In this document: in pieces, positions 1-11,207 of the stretch
Numbering within the stretch: the first letter of the stretch is position 1
Layout: the number at the start of each line of letters is the position of its first letter
Assembly (NCBI GenBank): GCA_013400155.1
Contig: VXBM01000096.1
Location: 408,663 to 472,662 of the forward strand
Source of the DNA: Helopsaltes ochotensis
Lineage: Eukaryota > Chordata > Aves > Passeriformes > Locustellidae
Direction of reading: 5' to 3'
Length of the DNA: 64,000 nt
Notes under the pieces: model-generated
Seen by the model: the letters and a program-made list of their open reading frames with translations, nothing else
The model's database searches: none
What the model was told of the DNA's origin: nothing
Made by a program: the position numbers and the translations under genes

Positions 1-420
1 TCATATTAATTAGTATTCTATCTTCCATTGGCTAATGATTCTTTTGCTTCCAATGCTAATTAGTCCACAGGCTTGGTCTTTCTCTTCTTTTGGGTTGATG
101 GGTTTCTTTGGTCTGTGGCCATGAGTAGGTGGTCAAAATCTGCCCCTGAGAGAATTACCTTTTACCCACATGAAGCTGATTCAACCCAATTGCTGAGTTA
201 GCTTTATTAGTTTCTTCCTTGTCTTGGGGATTCTGCCTAATGTCCTTGTAGCCCATAAATCCTGCATTCCTTGTTCCTGCTATCAGTAGTAAATCCTTCT
301 TTGCAAGCTTTGTTAACCTCCCACTAAGTCTGAGATCATTGGATCAAGCCTTAAACCTTAACAAGACAATTCTACCAACAAGTAATTTGTCTTTCTAAGA
401 CAGCGCTTGACGCTTATTGG
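1..420. other. AT-rich upstream flank, possibly LTR-derived
   Basis: No coding signal is visible. The stretch is AT-rich and unlike the CpG island that follows. An ATAAATCC string near 256 and an end reading ...CTAAGACA near 402 resemble the U3/R/U5 end of a bird LTR, but I found no paired terminus or target duplication, so this is only a suggestion. It may also be ordinary intergenic DNA upstream of LRRC59. Confidence 0.3.
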
Positions 421-519
421 CTGCGCTCCGCTTCGGGGATTAAATCTTTCTTGTTGCTTAGGTTTGAAAGTATGCAGAGATCAAACATCAGATGACATCC
501 TATCTTAAGACAATTTGTA

Positions 520-761
520 GGTGTTTTGCGGCGCCGGTGCCGTGCGGGCGGTGCGGCCCCGNNNNNNNNNNNNNNNNNNNNNNNNNNNNNNNNNNNGCGG
601 CTGGCGGGGCCCGCGCGGACGTGGCCGCGGAAGTGGGTGGCGGGGGCGGGCTGTACCACGGCGGGACAGGACGGGACGGGTTGTGCTGAGCCGCTCCGAA
701 CCGAGCCGCGCCGCCTCCCGGTGCCGAGCCCCATCCCCCGTGGGCGGCCGCTGACGGAGCC
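520..761 (+). promoter_or_regulatory. CpG-island promoter / 5' UTR of LRRC59, with N gap
   Basis: GC- and CpG-dense DNA directly upstream of the LRRC59 start codon, with a run of Ns at 562-596. There is no TATA box, as is usual for housekeeping promoters. The transcription start cannot be placed because part of the island is unsequenced. Confidence 0.7.
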
Positions 762-3700
762 ATGTCGCGGGGCAGCGGGAAGGGGCTCAGTCTGAAGGAC
801 AAGCTGGACGGGAACGAGCTGGACCTGAGCCTCTGCGACCTGAACGAGGTGCCGGTGCGGGAGTTGGTGAGTCTCCGGCCGCAGGCCCTTCGGCGGATGT
901 GGGGACCGGCTCCCCGTCCCCGGATGTGCTGGGGGCTTGTGATTTGGCCTGCAGGTATTTAAAGCAGTGAGGTTTCTGTGTCCCGCGGGCCCCGCAGTCG
1001 CTATTCACTGTTGTCCCAGGATAAGAACCTTTTTTTGGATCCAGAGATGGATCCGGAGATGACGTGACCTCGGAGTAGCCGCGGGGGATGGACAGAGTGA
1101 CGCGGGAGAAACCGCAGAGGCCGGAGCAGAACTAGTAGGTGTCAGAGGGGCTCGAGTTCATTCAGTGCCTTATTTGTCTTTCAGGCTGCTCTTCCGAAAG
1201 CTACTATCTTGGATTTGTCCTGTAACAACCTCATTTCCTTGCCGGTAAGGTGCTAGAGAGCCTCCGTGGGGATGAGTCTGCTGGGAAATATTTGGAAAGA
1301 TATCTGGTGCTTCAGTAGAGGCTCACCAGGCACTGTGGAACTGGAACTTTTCCTGCCCTGGGGTGGCTGAATGACTCCGTTGTCAGTGACAGGTCAGTGC
1401 TGGCAGTGGATTTGGCTGAGGCAGGAGAGAGTACCGGGTTGAACTGTGTGAAGGTTGCAGTACATTCCTTCCAGAGCATCCCCAGGTGAATAGAGAGGAG
1501 TTTCATCAGCAGTGGAGACTCGGGTTTGTTTCTGTTATATTGTCATCCATAACCTTCTCAGTCTGTCTTATCTGTCCCACTGTGTCTCATCTCCATCTTC
1601 CAAGGCAAAGGAGGAGAGCGATTTCCTTCCAGCACAGTCCTGTACAGAGTCAAAGATTTGTACCTGATGTGAGGTGCAAGCTGTCTCCACGTACTTCCCG
1701 CTGAGGTTCTTCCGTAAGGGTGCTGACCAGCTTTCTCTGAGTTTTCTTTGTTTGGGTTTTAGTCAGACTTCTGCAGTTTGATGCATCTGGTGAAACTGGA
1801 TTTGAGTAAAAATCGGTTGCAACAGCTGCCCTTGGACTTTGGCCGCCTGATCAATCTGCAGCATCTGGACCTTCTAAACAACCGCTTGGTCACTCTGCCA
1901 GTCAGCTTTGCACAGCTCAAGGTAAAACTGTTTGTTGAGCAGTTATGTAAATCTTTGGGATGCAGCCCAGGGTCTTGTGATCCTGCTCAAGTTGATATCT
2001 CTGGTAAAGCATCCATCCTGCTGACTACCCATTCCAAAATTCAGCTGGCTCTGTACTGCAGCTCAGTGAAAATCCTCTCAATCTACCGAAAACATCTCTG
2101 CTCATCTTCTGTACCTGTTTCATTCATGTGAAAACTAAGCAGTTCTTTGGTTCTGCTTTGGATCGCTTAAATAATTCCAAGACTGCTGTGCTCTTACAGC
2201 CTCCCCGTTGTTGTGGTTTTTTGCAGAACCTGAAGTGGCTGGATCTGAAGGACAATCCCCTGGATCCTGTCCTGGCTAAAGTGGCAGGAGACTGTCTGGA
2301 TGAGAAGCAGTGTAAGCAGGCTGCTGTCAAGGTAAGGAGTCTGCTTTTATTCTATTTTTTTTCCTTTCATGGCTTTGCCAGTGATTCTTCCTCTGCTTGC
2401 TTAGCAAGCTGGGCAGCTGCTGCAGGAGCCTGAAGTTTTTCCAGGAAGTGAAGAGCAGGTCCACTGCACTGACTCCACTACTCCTGTGCCTGTGGACAGC
2501 AAACACCTGGCTGAGGAGGATGCTTCTCCATTAGTGGAGTTGAGAGAGGATTAAATGCTGGTTGCAAAAAAGTCGAGGCATAATCAGACATAATAATCCA
2601 TGCCTGTGTTGATAGAACAAAAACCTCTGGAGAAGTTCTGGCAAACATAAATAGAACTATTCTGTGATCCTCTGTATCACTGAGCATCAGTTTGCCACAT
2701 TTATTTTTAATGGGAAGATCTGGTTTTTAACAACAGAGACTCACATAACACGTGAGTTCTTTTCAGAGCCATAGCTGTAGGGGTAGGTGAAGGTTGGGGG
2801 CCAGCCCTAGATGCCTGTCCTCAGCCACACTCTATCTGTTCTGTACTGACTATGCCACAAGACTTCTGCACAGCCCTCAGGTTGTTTTCTTGGCCCTTTA
2901 AGGTACTGCAGCACATGAAAGCAATCCAGTCCGAGCAAGATCGACAACGGCAGCAGAAACTCCAGGCAGAGAGAGGTAGGCATAAAGAGCCCCCACATGC
3001 TGTCTGCTGAGGACTGCTCTTTGTCTCTCTAACACACCCAAACATTCTGATCACCATCTAACAAATTGCCATCTAACTCATAGCCACCCAAACACAAAGT
3101 ACTCAGGGAGTAGTAGGGTAAAAGGGCTGGAGGGAGAAAAATAGCAGGGGAGTAGGTATGTGATTTCTTGACCTAAGGAATAGTTAAATCTCTAGATGGA
3201 ATGTGCTATAGGTTACCTATAAAAACATGAAAAAAAAAGCACAGCAAAATGCAAGGTATATAATACCAAAAAAAAGGGTAAAAAAGATGAGAGTTGTTTA
3301 ATTGGTTTCCTCATTCCAGTTGGGATAATAAGGTAATAAGAAAAATGGCAGTGACACCCCTTTACATAAAAGGGAAAAACTTGCTGTTAACCCCCAGAAA
3401 TGGAGAAGAAGCGTGAAGCAGAACAGCGAGCAAAGGAGGCTCAGGAGAGAGAACTGCGGAAGCGAGAGAAGGCAGAGGAAAAGGAACGCAGAAGGCGGGA
3501 GTATGATGCTCAGAAAGCCGCAAAACAGGAGATGGAAAAGAAAACTAAAAGGGAAACAGTGCACACCCGAAGTAAGTAGTGTCCATTTTGGGTGGGATTG
3601 TGTCAGGTTTCATTGTCATCAGATTGTGATGCTGCCAGCATTGCTTTCATGCAGGCCGGGTACTGGGAGACAATGGGAGAAGGTAGGGGGGAACTTATAG

Positions 3701-4348
3701 GAGTTCTGATAAACTCTGCTACTGTGCCCTTTTCGCCTTTGCCTGTATTCCTATGAACTGTGGAGCTACAGGTCAGGAAGTTCTTAAGTTGTTCCCAATG
3801 AGAACTTCCCTCCACTCATTTTTCTTAAGTCTACTGAACTATATTTGCATAATCAGATCTTGTGCAACACAGAGGTGCTTTACACCCTCTTCACTGCTGC
3901 CCATGAAACTGTATTTGAAATTTTTCACCCTAAGCAGTTAAATACTGCACATACACTTATTTATCAGAGCTAAGTGATGAAAATTCACAACAAAAGCCAA
4001 CTGCAGCAGAGGATTAAATATCTTACCTAAACAGTTTGTTTTTGAGCATAGCCTGTTATAGTTGATTAATTCCTCACATTCTGTCCTGTTCATGTTCTCA
4101 CTGCAGAGCCGGCCTCCAACTCCCGTCCCCCTCAGCGCCCCCGGCACAAGCTCTCGTGGTCACGGTCAGTGCTGAGAGTCCTGCTCTTTGTGCTGTTCTG
4201 CATCCTCTGTACTCTGGCTGCCTGCAAGCTGACGGATCTGCAGCATCAACCTCTGTGTGTCAGTGTGAACACCCTCTACGAGGACGTGGTGGCTGCTCTG
4301 CAGAACCACAAAACCCTGCAGAACATGCTACAGCACAACTCAAAGTAG
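762..4348 (+). CDS. LRRC59: LRRC59, leucine-rich repeat ER membrane protein
   Basis: Seven coding exons with GT-AG borders: 762-866, 1185-1244, 1763-1921, 2227-2331, 2903-2975, 3398-3571 and 4107-4348, giving about 305 residues (human protein 307). The N-terminal half holds several leucine-rich repeats (for example LDLSCNNLISLP and LVKLDLSKNRLQQLP) and the conserved segment LKWLDLKDNPLDPVLAKVAG. A highly charged Glu/Arg/Lys coiled-coil stretch follows (about residues 150-215), then one hydrophobic tail anchor (VLRVLLFVLFCILCTLAACKL) and a short lumenal end. The family sits in the ER and nuclear envelope, binds ribosomes, and is reported to help import of some FGF proteins. The start is the first ATG of the CpG-island exon and gives the family N-terminus. 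It is convergent with EME1, as in other vertebrates. Identity is secure. Confidence 0.97.
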
Positions 4349-6358
4349 TGATTGTCCTGAATGAGCACTTGCTTCGTCAGCATCTCTTCCACCATCTGCG
4401 CAGCCAGAATTCCTATGGAATTGTGTTCTGATGAAACTACTTTGAACCAGTCAGCATTGGTTTGCTGGTCCACTTCACAGAGCAGAGCTATTGTTCAAAT
4501 CATCTTTGTTGTGCATGTCTCTCAGTTGGCCTGTAACTCCTATTATTTGTGCACATTAACCTAAACTTGCTACCACTCCTTGCCTCAAAGTGGTGTCCAC
4601 CAGGATTGTGCAGTATAGGAAGCTGACAGTCTATAGGAATGGCAAGAAGCAGCCCTCACATCACCTGGGTGAGACGGCTGTAGCTCTGAGCTGGAGGTGG
4701 AAGGTTTTTAATACATATCCATTCCTCGCTCTCATTTCTGTTCATGCTAAAATTGGTGGTATGGCTGTATGGGAATAATACGCTAAGGCCCCACTCCAGG
4801 ACCAGTTGCAAGCATGTAGGATGGCTGTGCATCCCTATGTTGGAGCAAAGAAGCTGATGCGCTATTGAAAGGAGCTGAAAATTTTCAATACAACAGTTTT
4901 CACAGCAATTTGTTTGAACTGGATGTTTATGTTGTTAACATGGTTTTAATTTTAATTAGGCATTTTAGGAACAGGCACAAATGATTTCAAAGTACATGGG
5001 AATAATTCCTGCCTGCTGCAGCTGCAGAATCAGCACTGGGTGGCACTGTGGGAGCACTGCTGGCAGGAAAGGGGAAGCCTTGGGGCTGGGGGAAGGCTGG
5101 GAGGTTTGGTGGTTTGCACCTCGAGAGAAAACTCACCTCTGCAATAGTCTGTGAATTATTTAGAATTTCCTTTAAAATTATTTAAAGTAATTCCTTTAAA
5201 TTTTCCTTAAAAAACCCTCATCAAGCAGTTTTTCATATTCTTAAGGGCTTTGTGAGTACTAAAATGAAGTGCAAGTTTCAGAGAATCTCTGTGCTACAGA
5301 CTCCACTGAGACATCCTACACTGGTCTCCAGAATCACGCCCTCTTCTCATAACTGGGATTATTGCTGCCAGGAGCAGTGGTATGGGAAAACCATCACAGC
5401 AGTAAGCTTTCATTTTTCTGTTACCCAGTGATAAGATTGTGGGTCCCTGAATATCACACAGGAGAGAGCAGAAGCACAAATATCAGATAAAAGGAAGGGC
5501 TGCCTCTGCCTTAGGAGGGTGCATGTTTTCAAAGCTTCCTTCCAACACCTTTAAGCTTTGCTTTGGGTGTCTATCCCATTCTTTAAAAGATCCTTACTCC
5601 CTATCCAGAAACGTTCAGGAAAATTACAAACAGCATCTAAAGCAATGTTTCCTCCATGCAGCCCTTCCTGCCAACATCTAGACGAGTGTTGCATAGGTTG
5701 GTAAGCACTGGCCTTATACAATTTAGAGATTCAGATCAGCAGCATTTCTGGCCAGGCCAGGGCTCCTGCTGGATGCCTGGAACAAGCAGGGCAGGTAGGG
5801 ATTTTTCCACTGGAGGCAGCAGGGTTCTAAAGAGTTAACTTCCACACATGGGAAGTGGCAGTTTAATTCTCTGAGCACTCATCTCAGCACTGCTGTTACA
5901 AAAACCCTCAACTGTACTTGCGTGCACACAAGTGCTGACGGCTGCACAGACAGGCCATGGTCCCCAATCTAATTAAAAGGAAGCTTTTTCTGCCAACTGT
6001 TTAGACCTCATAATTCCAGCACATATAATCAGATTTCAAGACCCTCTCTAAATTAAGGTGTCTGGAGACTGAATCAGACCACTCTAAACTTACATCTGAA
6101 AATTAGTCTTACTCATTCCCATCTGCTACAGCAGAACAATGAGAGACTGTTTTGTGAGGTAAAGTTCTTTCACCTCACTAGAGCAGGTGCTGAGGAGGCA
6201 GCACCATGTTGCTCTAGCATCAGGATTTGTCCCAAAGGAAGGAGAAGGTAAGTCCTTGCAGTTCAGGAGAGCAACAGGAAGTATTCCTTTCAACAGAGGA
6301 CATACCTGTCTATGTTGAAGATGCCATGTTAAAGAGCAAAGATTATTCTTCAAAATCA
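4349..6358. other. LRRC59 3' UTR and LRRC59-EME1 intergenic DNA
   Basis: No conserved coding exon is seen on either strand. The first few hundred bases are presumably the LRRC59 3' UTR; I did not find a clean AATAAA that fixes its end. The rest is unique, AT-rich DNA between two convergent genes. Confidence 0.6.
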
Positions 6359-6364
6359 TTTATT
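6359..6364 (-). terminator. Poly(A) signal AATAAA of EME1
   Basis: TTTATT on the plus strand reads AATAAA in the EME1 direction, about 300 bases past the EME1 stop codon. It is the first canonical signal I noticed in that 3' flank. Confidence 0.5.
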
Positions 6365-6666
6365 TTACAGAAAGACAAATAAAACAACATCAGTACTATA
6401 AGCTGTGTGCAACCTGTGTGCTTAGGGAAGATGTTCACCATCTCTCCTGTTTAAACTCCTGCTATTCAGCAACTTTATCCAACTTTTTTCCTGCTACAAT
6501 AAAGTCTAAATGTGCTTCAAGGATCAGTGAGTGTTATCTAAGCACTTCTTCACAGAAGAAAACTGAAAACTTGACAAACGATAAAACCCTTATACCCTGG
6601 AGCTACCCAGTGAAATCCAAAACTGAACACTTAATCTGACAAACAGTAAAACCCTTTTTCCCTGTG

Positions 6667-9600
6667 CTACCCAGTAAAATCCAGACAGAGGTCAGGGTTG
6701 TGGGAAGTCATCTGCAGATAGATGCGTCGGGACAGCTCCGGCCCAATGCGCCGGGAGGTTGCTGTCACGCCCTCCCCACGGTGCACAGGGATATTGGCCA
6801 GCATGTTCTCCCGCTCCTGGTCCGAGGAGCATCTCTCATAGGCCTAAAAGCAACACAAAGGGAACAATGGGATCAGCCACTTGCATCCACTGCTTAAAAA
6901 AACAATCAAAGCTATGCACTTGTACCTGCTCTACCCTTCCACAATGTCAACTCGGTCTCTGCCTAAGTCCCATCTTGAGCTTGGAGAGTGGAGCCAGTGC
7001 TGCTCCCTCAATGGGAAGCCAGAACACTGGATACCAAGGAATCAATTCCTTTGCTAACTTACTGAACTGCTCATACAGAATCACTGTGTCTAATTAAATA
7101 ATGATTAAATTATTTCTTCTACCCCCTAGATGAGCTGGCTGCCTGCATAATGCTGGGTATCCCTGTGGCATTCTCACCTGGATCAGAAGCTGAGGAGAAG
7201 GGTAGGCAGACACGATAGCCTCAGCCATCTCAGAGCTGACACGGTTAAACTGCTGTATCTGCCTCTTCCAAACTTTCAAGAGACCCTTTCCGGAAGGATC
7301 CACCTTCACCCCTCCACAGCAGCCCTTCTCCAAGTAGAAAGAGAATCCTGTGTTGTCTCGCTCTCGCCTAGGGAGAGCAAGGAATGAGGAAGCAAAGGAG
7401 ACAATGAGGCTGTGAAGAAAATCCTGTCCCTGCCATCTGTTGTCAAAGAGCCAGAGGGTCATCCCTCACTTGAGCTGTCGGAGACACAACTGGCATCAAA
7501 GGAAACAAGAACATTTTGACCCTGTTTTCTTTACATACATTACAATTACCAATTTCTTTAAGACCCAGATTGCTACTGAAAAAGAAACAATCCTGTATTC
7601 AGCAGCAATCCTGACACAAGCCAACTTGCAGACAAAGTGGTAAAGAAGAATTCACCTTCTGGCTGTCAACCATAATAAAACACTTTCAGATGTCATTTTT
7701 AATGACATCTCATCTCTTGTCATGGCTGACATGAAAATCCAACAGCTGCTGTGACAGGAATGCCAAGATTGCATGAGACTGCACAAGATGGCTTTCTTAG
7801 CTATCACTGTGCAACAAGCTGCTGTCTTCCCTTATCAATGGAAAGAGCCAAGTGGCTCATTCTCAGGCATGTCTCTTGGTTACACACTGGAGAAGAAAAG
7901 CTGGCACTCTAAGAGCCAACCCTACTTACATTCCCTTCCTACTCCAAAAATCTGACTCAGAACAAGAGCTGATGTCAAGGCTCCAGTGTGAAACCTGAAG
8001 GTGGTGAGGCACTGGAACAAATTGCCCAAAGAAGTTGCAGATACCCTGTCCCTGGAAGTGTTCAATGCCAGGTTGGATGGAGCACTAAGCAACCTGGTCT
8101 AGTGGAAGGTGTCTCTACCCATGGCAGAGGGTTGGATTAGATTATCTTAAGGTCCCTTCCAACCCAAGCTAGCCTGTGACTATGAAACCAGGGTCTATCC
8201 TGACCCCTCTGTGGGCAGGACATCAATTTCAAGAACAAGCCCTTTGTTGAAGGAGCTGCAATAGCAGCTGCTCTGTCACCCACGCCTTTAAGAACCATTA
8301 TACCCTGTGTTGTACCTGCTATTCCTTCCCAGTAGCTTAAAGTGCAGCCTCTCCAAAGGTAGGACCAAACCTCCTCTGCTTACTCACTTGTATGGTGCCT
8401 CAGCCACAGCTTTTGTGAACATAGTGGCATATTCCCCAAGCTCCTCACTACTCTCAAAAATGCTGATTTGGACTTGTGTGCTCAGCTGCAGATCCACCAG
8501 GGCCTGTATCACCATTGGGAACAACAAATGGCACAATCAGTCTTGTTGCATCAAATTCTATTTTTTTCTGAAGCAGAAAAGGGTCACAAACATCCTGCTG
8601 CAGGAAAAGAACCTTCACTCTCTTTCCATTTTGGGAACAGTTAATTTAAGACACTGAAGTATTTAGAGGCAGTCTGTCTTCTGACAGTTACTATGACCTC
8701 TGTGTCCTCTGAGCTGCCTCAGCTCCTCTGTGGCTCTAGTTACAAACAGGCCACCACCAGTGGGCTTTGCCAATGGGCCATGAAGAGCACAAGGTGCTGA
8801 GACTGACATCGGTATCCAGGTGAATGAGACACATCAGTTTGTGTGGGAGTAGGTACATGACTGAGCAGTGGGGAGCTGAACCCAAAGAGCTCTGTTCACA
8901 GACTGATGGACTAATGAATAACGAAAGCCACATACTCCCATCCACAAAATTGTGTGTTCAAATACTGGGAGACAACAGATGATGCTGCACGTCTGTTTTA
9001 AAAGCACTCACTTCTTTCACATCCATTCTGGATAAGTCCAGGCCAGAATCCTTAACCTCCTTTTTTCTCCTTTCTCCCCGTTTCTCTTGATTCCCACTTG
9101 CTGCTGTCTGTCGCAGCCTTTGTTTTGGCTGAACTTGGAGAGACCTAAAAAGAGTAAAGTAAGACTGGGGTGACAGTCTGGATGGACCTTTGCTTCTGTT
9201 TCTGTATAAGAAGTGATGGAGCAGTTCTGGGAATACCTCTTATACTCCAGTCTTAGCTAGAAGGAATTAACATATAACCTATGGCATTTTTCAAGGCCAG
9301 AGAAAACTCAGAAACATTTGGAGGGAAGTCTGACCTGAAATAATTTTCTACTCCAACTACTGCCAGAGCCAGAATTCTCCCAGGCATTTTCTCCATCATA
9401 TGAGCTACATAGCTCTGCAGGGTCTCTTTCTGCCTTTCTGCACAGCCGCCAGCATTCTAAAAAGATGAGTGGGAAAAATAAGGAGTTAAACCATTTTGAG
9501 GTACACGGAGAAGCACAGCAAATTATGGCCCTGGTTGTAAGTCTGCAGATGAGTCTGTTCATCCTTGCTCTTCACGGCAAGAGGCAATACTTGATCCCAT

Positions 9601-11005
9601 GTAAAGCTAGAGCAGAAAGAAAGAAAAAAATAAACCCACTTGATGTAACAATGTAACTCTTCAGGAATGTGTGAATAATTTTAACTAGCGAAGAAAGCTT
9701 GTATACATTATACAGCCCATTAATGGTTCCTAAACCCAGATTTCGGTTTTAGTGAAACCCTGCATTCCTCCCACACCAAAACCTTCCTGCCACTAAGAGG
9801 GAAGACAAAATACTGGTTTTGCATCAAGGCATGTTCAGGAGCACAAAAGTCGTGTGTTCTCACTTGCTTGTAGCTGTGAGCCATGGACAAAAACTCCTCC
9901 AAGCCAAGCAGAACCAGGACATTTGGTTCTTCTGTCCATTCATCTCCTCCTCCCATCTGTTCAGATACGAAAACAAACAGGCCACAGTCTGTTTAGAATT
10001 CACTCAGACTCCCACTCAGAACTCTGAGCAGGGAGATTAGAAGGTGTTTACTCGGGTTGCTAAATACAATTACTAACGACTGCAAATAACACACGAAGGA
10101 AAGGGCAAGATTATCAAAATTCTGCTCGCATACCTGTGATGACACTGTCTTTCTCCTCCAGGTGATGCTGCAGGGAACAGCATGGTTCTCAAACACACAG
10201 GAATAACCGGCAGCCTGCAAAGCACTAAGGATCTGCTCACCACCTTCTACCTGTAAGATGACTGAAACCGATGCACGGGTCAGGCCTCCAGAGAGAGGAG
10301 ACAACAGTCAATACAAGGCAGGTGCAGGCTGTGAGGACAACTACCTGGATCTAGCACCACTGTTATGTATTTCTGGCACTCTCCTGGCCGCTGAGCTTTC
10401 AGCATCTTGGCAACGGCTCTCTTCCTCTCTTTCTCCTCCTCCTGCTCCCTCCTCTTTGTTTCTTGCTCCTTCCTTCTCTGCCACGCATTCTGGCAGATTG
10501 CCTCCCGTTCTTTCTGACTATATTGTCGCTTTTTGAGAGGGAGCGATGTTTCTGGCCTTTCTCTGCTTACCGGGGGGCTACTAGGCCTGTCTGAGTCGAC
10601 TGGCAAGGAGAATCTCTCAGCACTGCGTGTACCATTCTCACTGTCACAAGCCACTTCTCCAGACGGCGCCAGGATTTCCCGCAGCCCTTCGCTCCCAGGA
10701 GCCATCAGGTCACCACTAGCACAAAGCCCACATGCCTCTCTTGTATCGCCAGTGCCTAGGTTGAAAGGCTCAGACTCCGCTCCCACCCTCATATTGACCC
10801 TCTGATGCAATGGGACGACGTCCATCACTTCCTCCTCATCCACCTCGTCGCTCCCGCTGCTCACAACCTCTGCCGCTTCAGGATCAGGAGATGGTGGCCG
10901 CGGGCGGCTCGGCTCGCCGAAGCATGGGGACGGCTGCAGCAGGTAGGCCAAGGAGGGCAGGTTTTCCTCCTCGCTGCTCTCAGATGCCGACTCGCTCTCC
11001 GCCAT
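6667..11005 (-). CDS. EME1: EME1, regulatory subunit of the MUS81 structure-specific endonuclease
   Basis: Eight exons in minus order: 11005-10345, 10261-10134, 9956-9864, 9456-9335, 9144-9012, 8503-8388, 7367-7178 and 6843-6667. All phases join, giving 539 residues (human about 570). EME1 pairs with MUS81 to cut flaps, forks and nicked Holliday junctions in the nucleus. Visible parts are an acidic, Ser-rich N-terminus, a Lys/Arg/Glu helix (KRREQEEEKERKRAVAKMLK), the ERCC4-like core starting at YITVVLDPVILQVEGGEQ with VPCSITWRRK and EPNVLVLL, and the C-terminal helix-hairpin-helix region with QQFNRVSSEMAEAIVSAYPS and TSRRIGPELSRRIYLQMT. Family knowledge says the EME1 nuclease fold is catalytically dead. 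Exon 2 uses the acceptor inside GTTTCAG/TCATC, which keeps the conserved LDPV(I/L)LQ. Head-to-head with MRPL27. Identity is secure; exon edges are by eye. Confidence 0.95.
7985..8190 (+). repeat. CR1 LINE 3' fragment
   Basis: In an EME1 intron. It has the CR1 tail pattern: GGTGAGGCACTGGAACAAAT, then CCTGGAAGTGTTCAATGCCAG, a GGAAGGTGTCTCTACCCATGGCA segment, and finally AAGGTCCCTTCCAACCC. The sense strand of the repeat is plus. Confidence 0.85.
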
Positions 11006-11207
11006 CCCCCTCGTCTCCTCAGAGGCACCCGCACCCGCCTGAGGGGAAAGCCCGCGCCGGCCGCTGGTTGGCCTGACGGCGCGTGCAGTGGGCGGTGATT
11101 GGCCCGAGCGCGCGCCGTCGCGAACGTTCGGACCAATTGCCGCCCAGCGCGCGCGCGTGCGCGTCGTTTTCCCAGTGGGAAGAGGAAGGGGAAGTGGCGC
11201 TATCAAG
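11006..11207. promoter_or_regulatory. Bidirectional EME1/MRPL27 CpG-island promoter
   Basis: Only 202 bp separate the two start codons. Directly visible are ATTGG (inverted CCAAT) at 11098-11102, CCAAT at 11133-11137, an NRF-1-like GCGCGTGCGC at 11153-11162, and a YY1-type CAAGATGGCGGC at 11204-11215 overlapping the MRPL27 start codon. There is no TATA box. NRF-1 and YY1 sites are common in promoters of nuclear genes for mitochondrial proteins. Binding here is an inference. Confidence 0.75.
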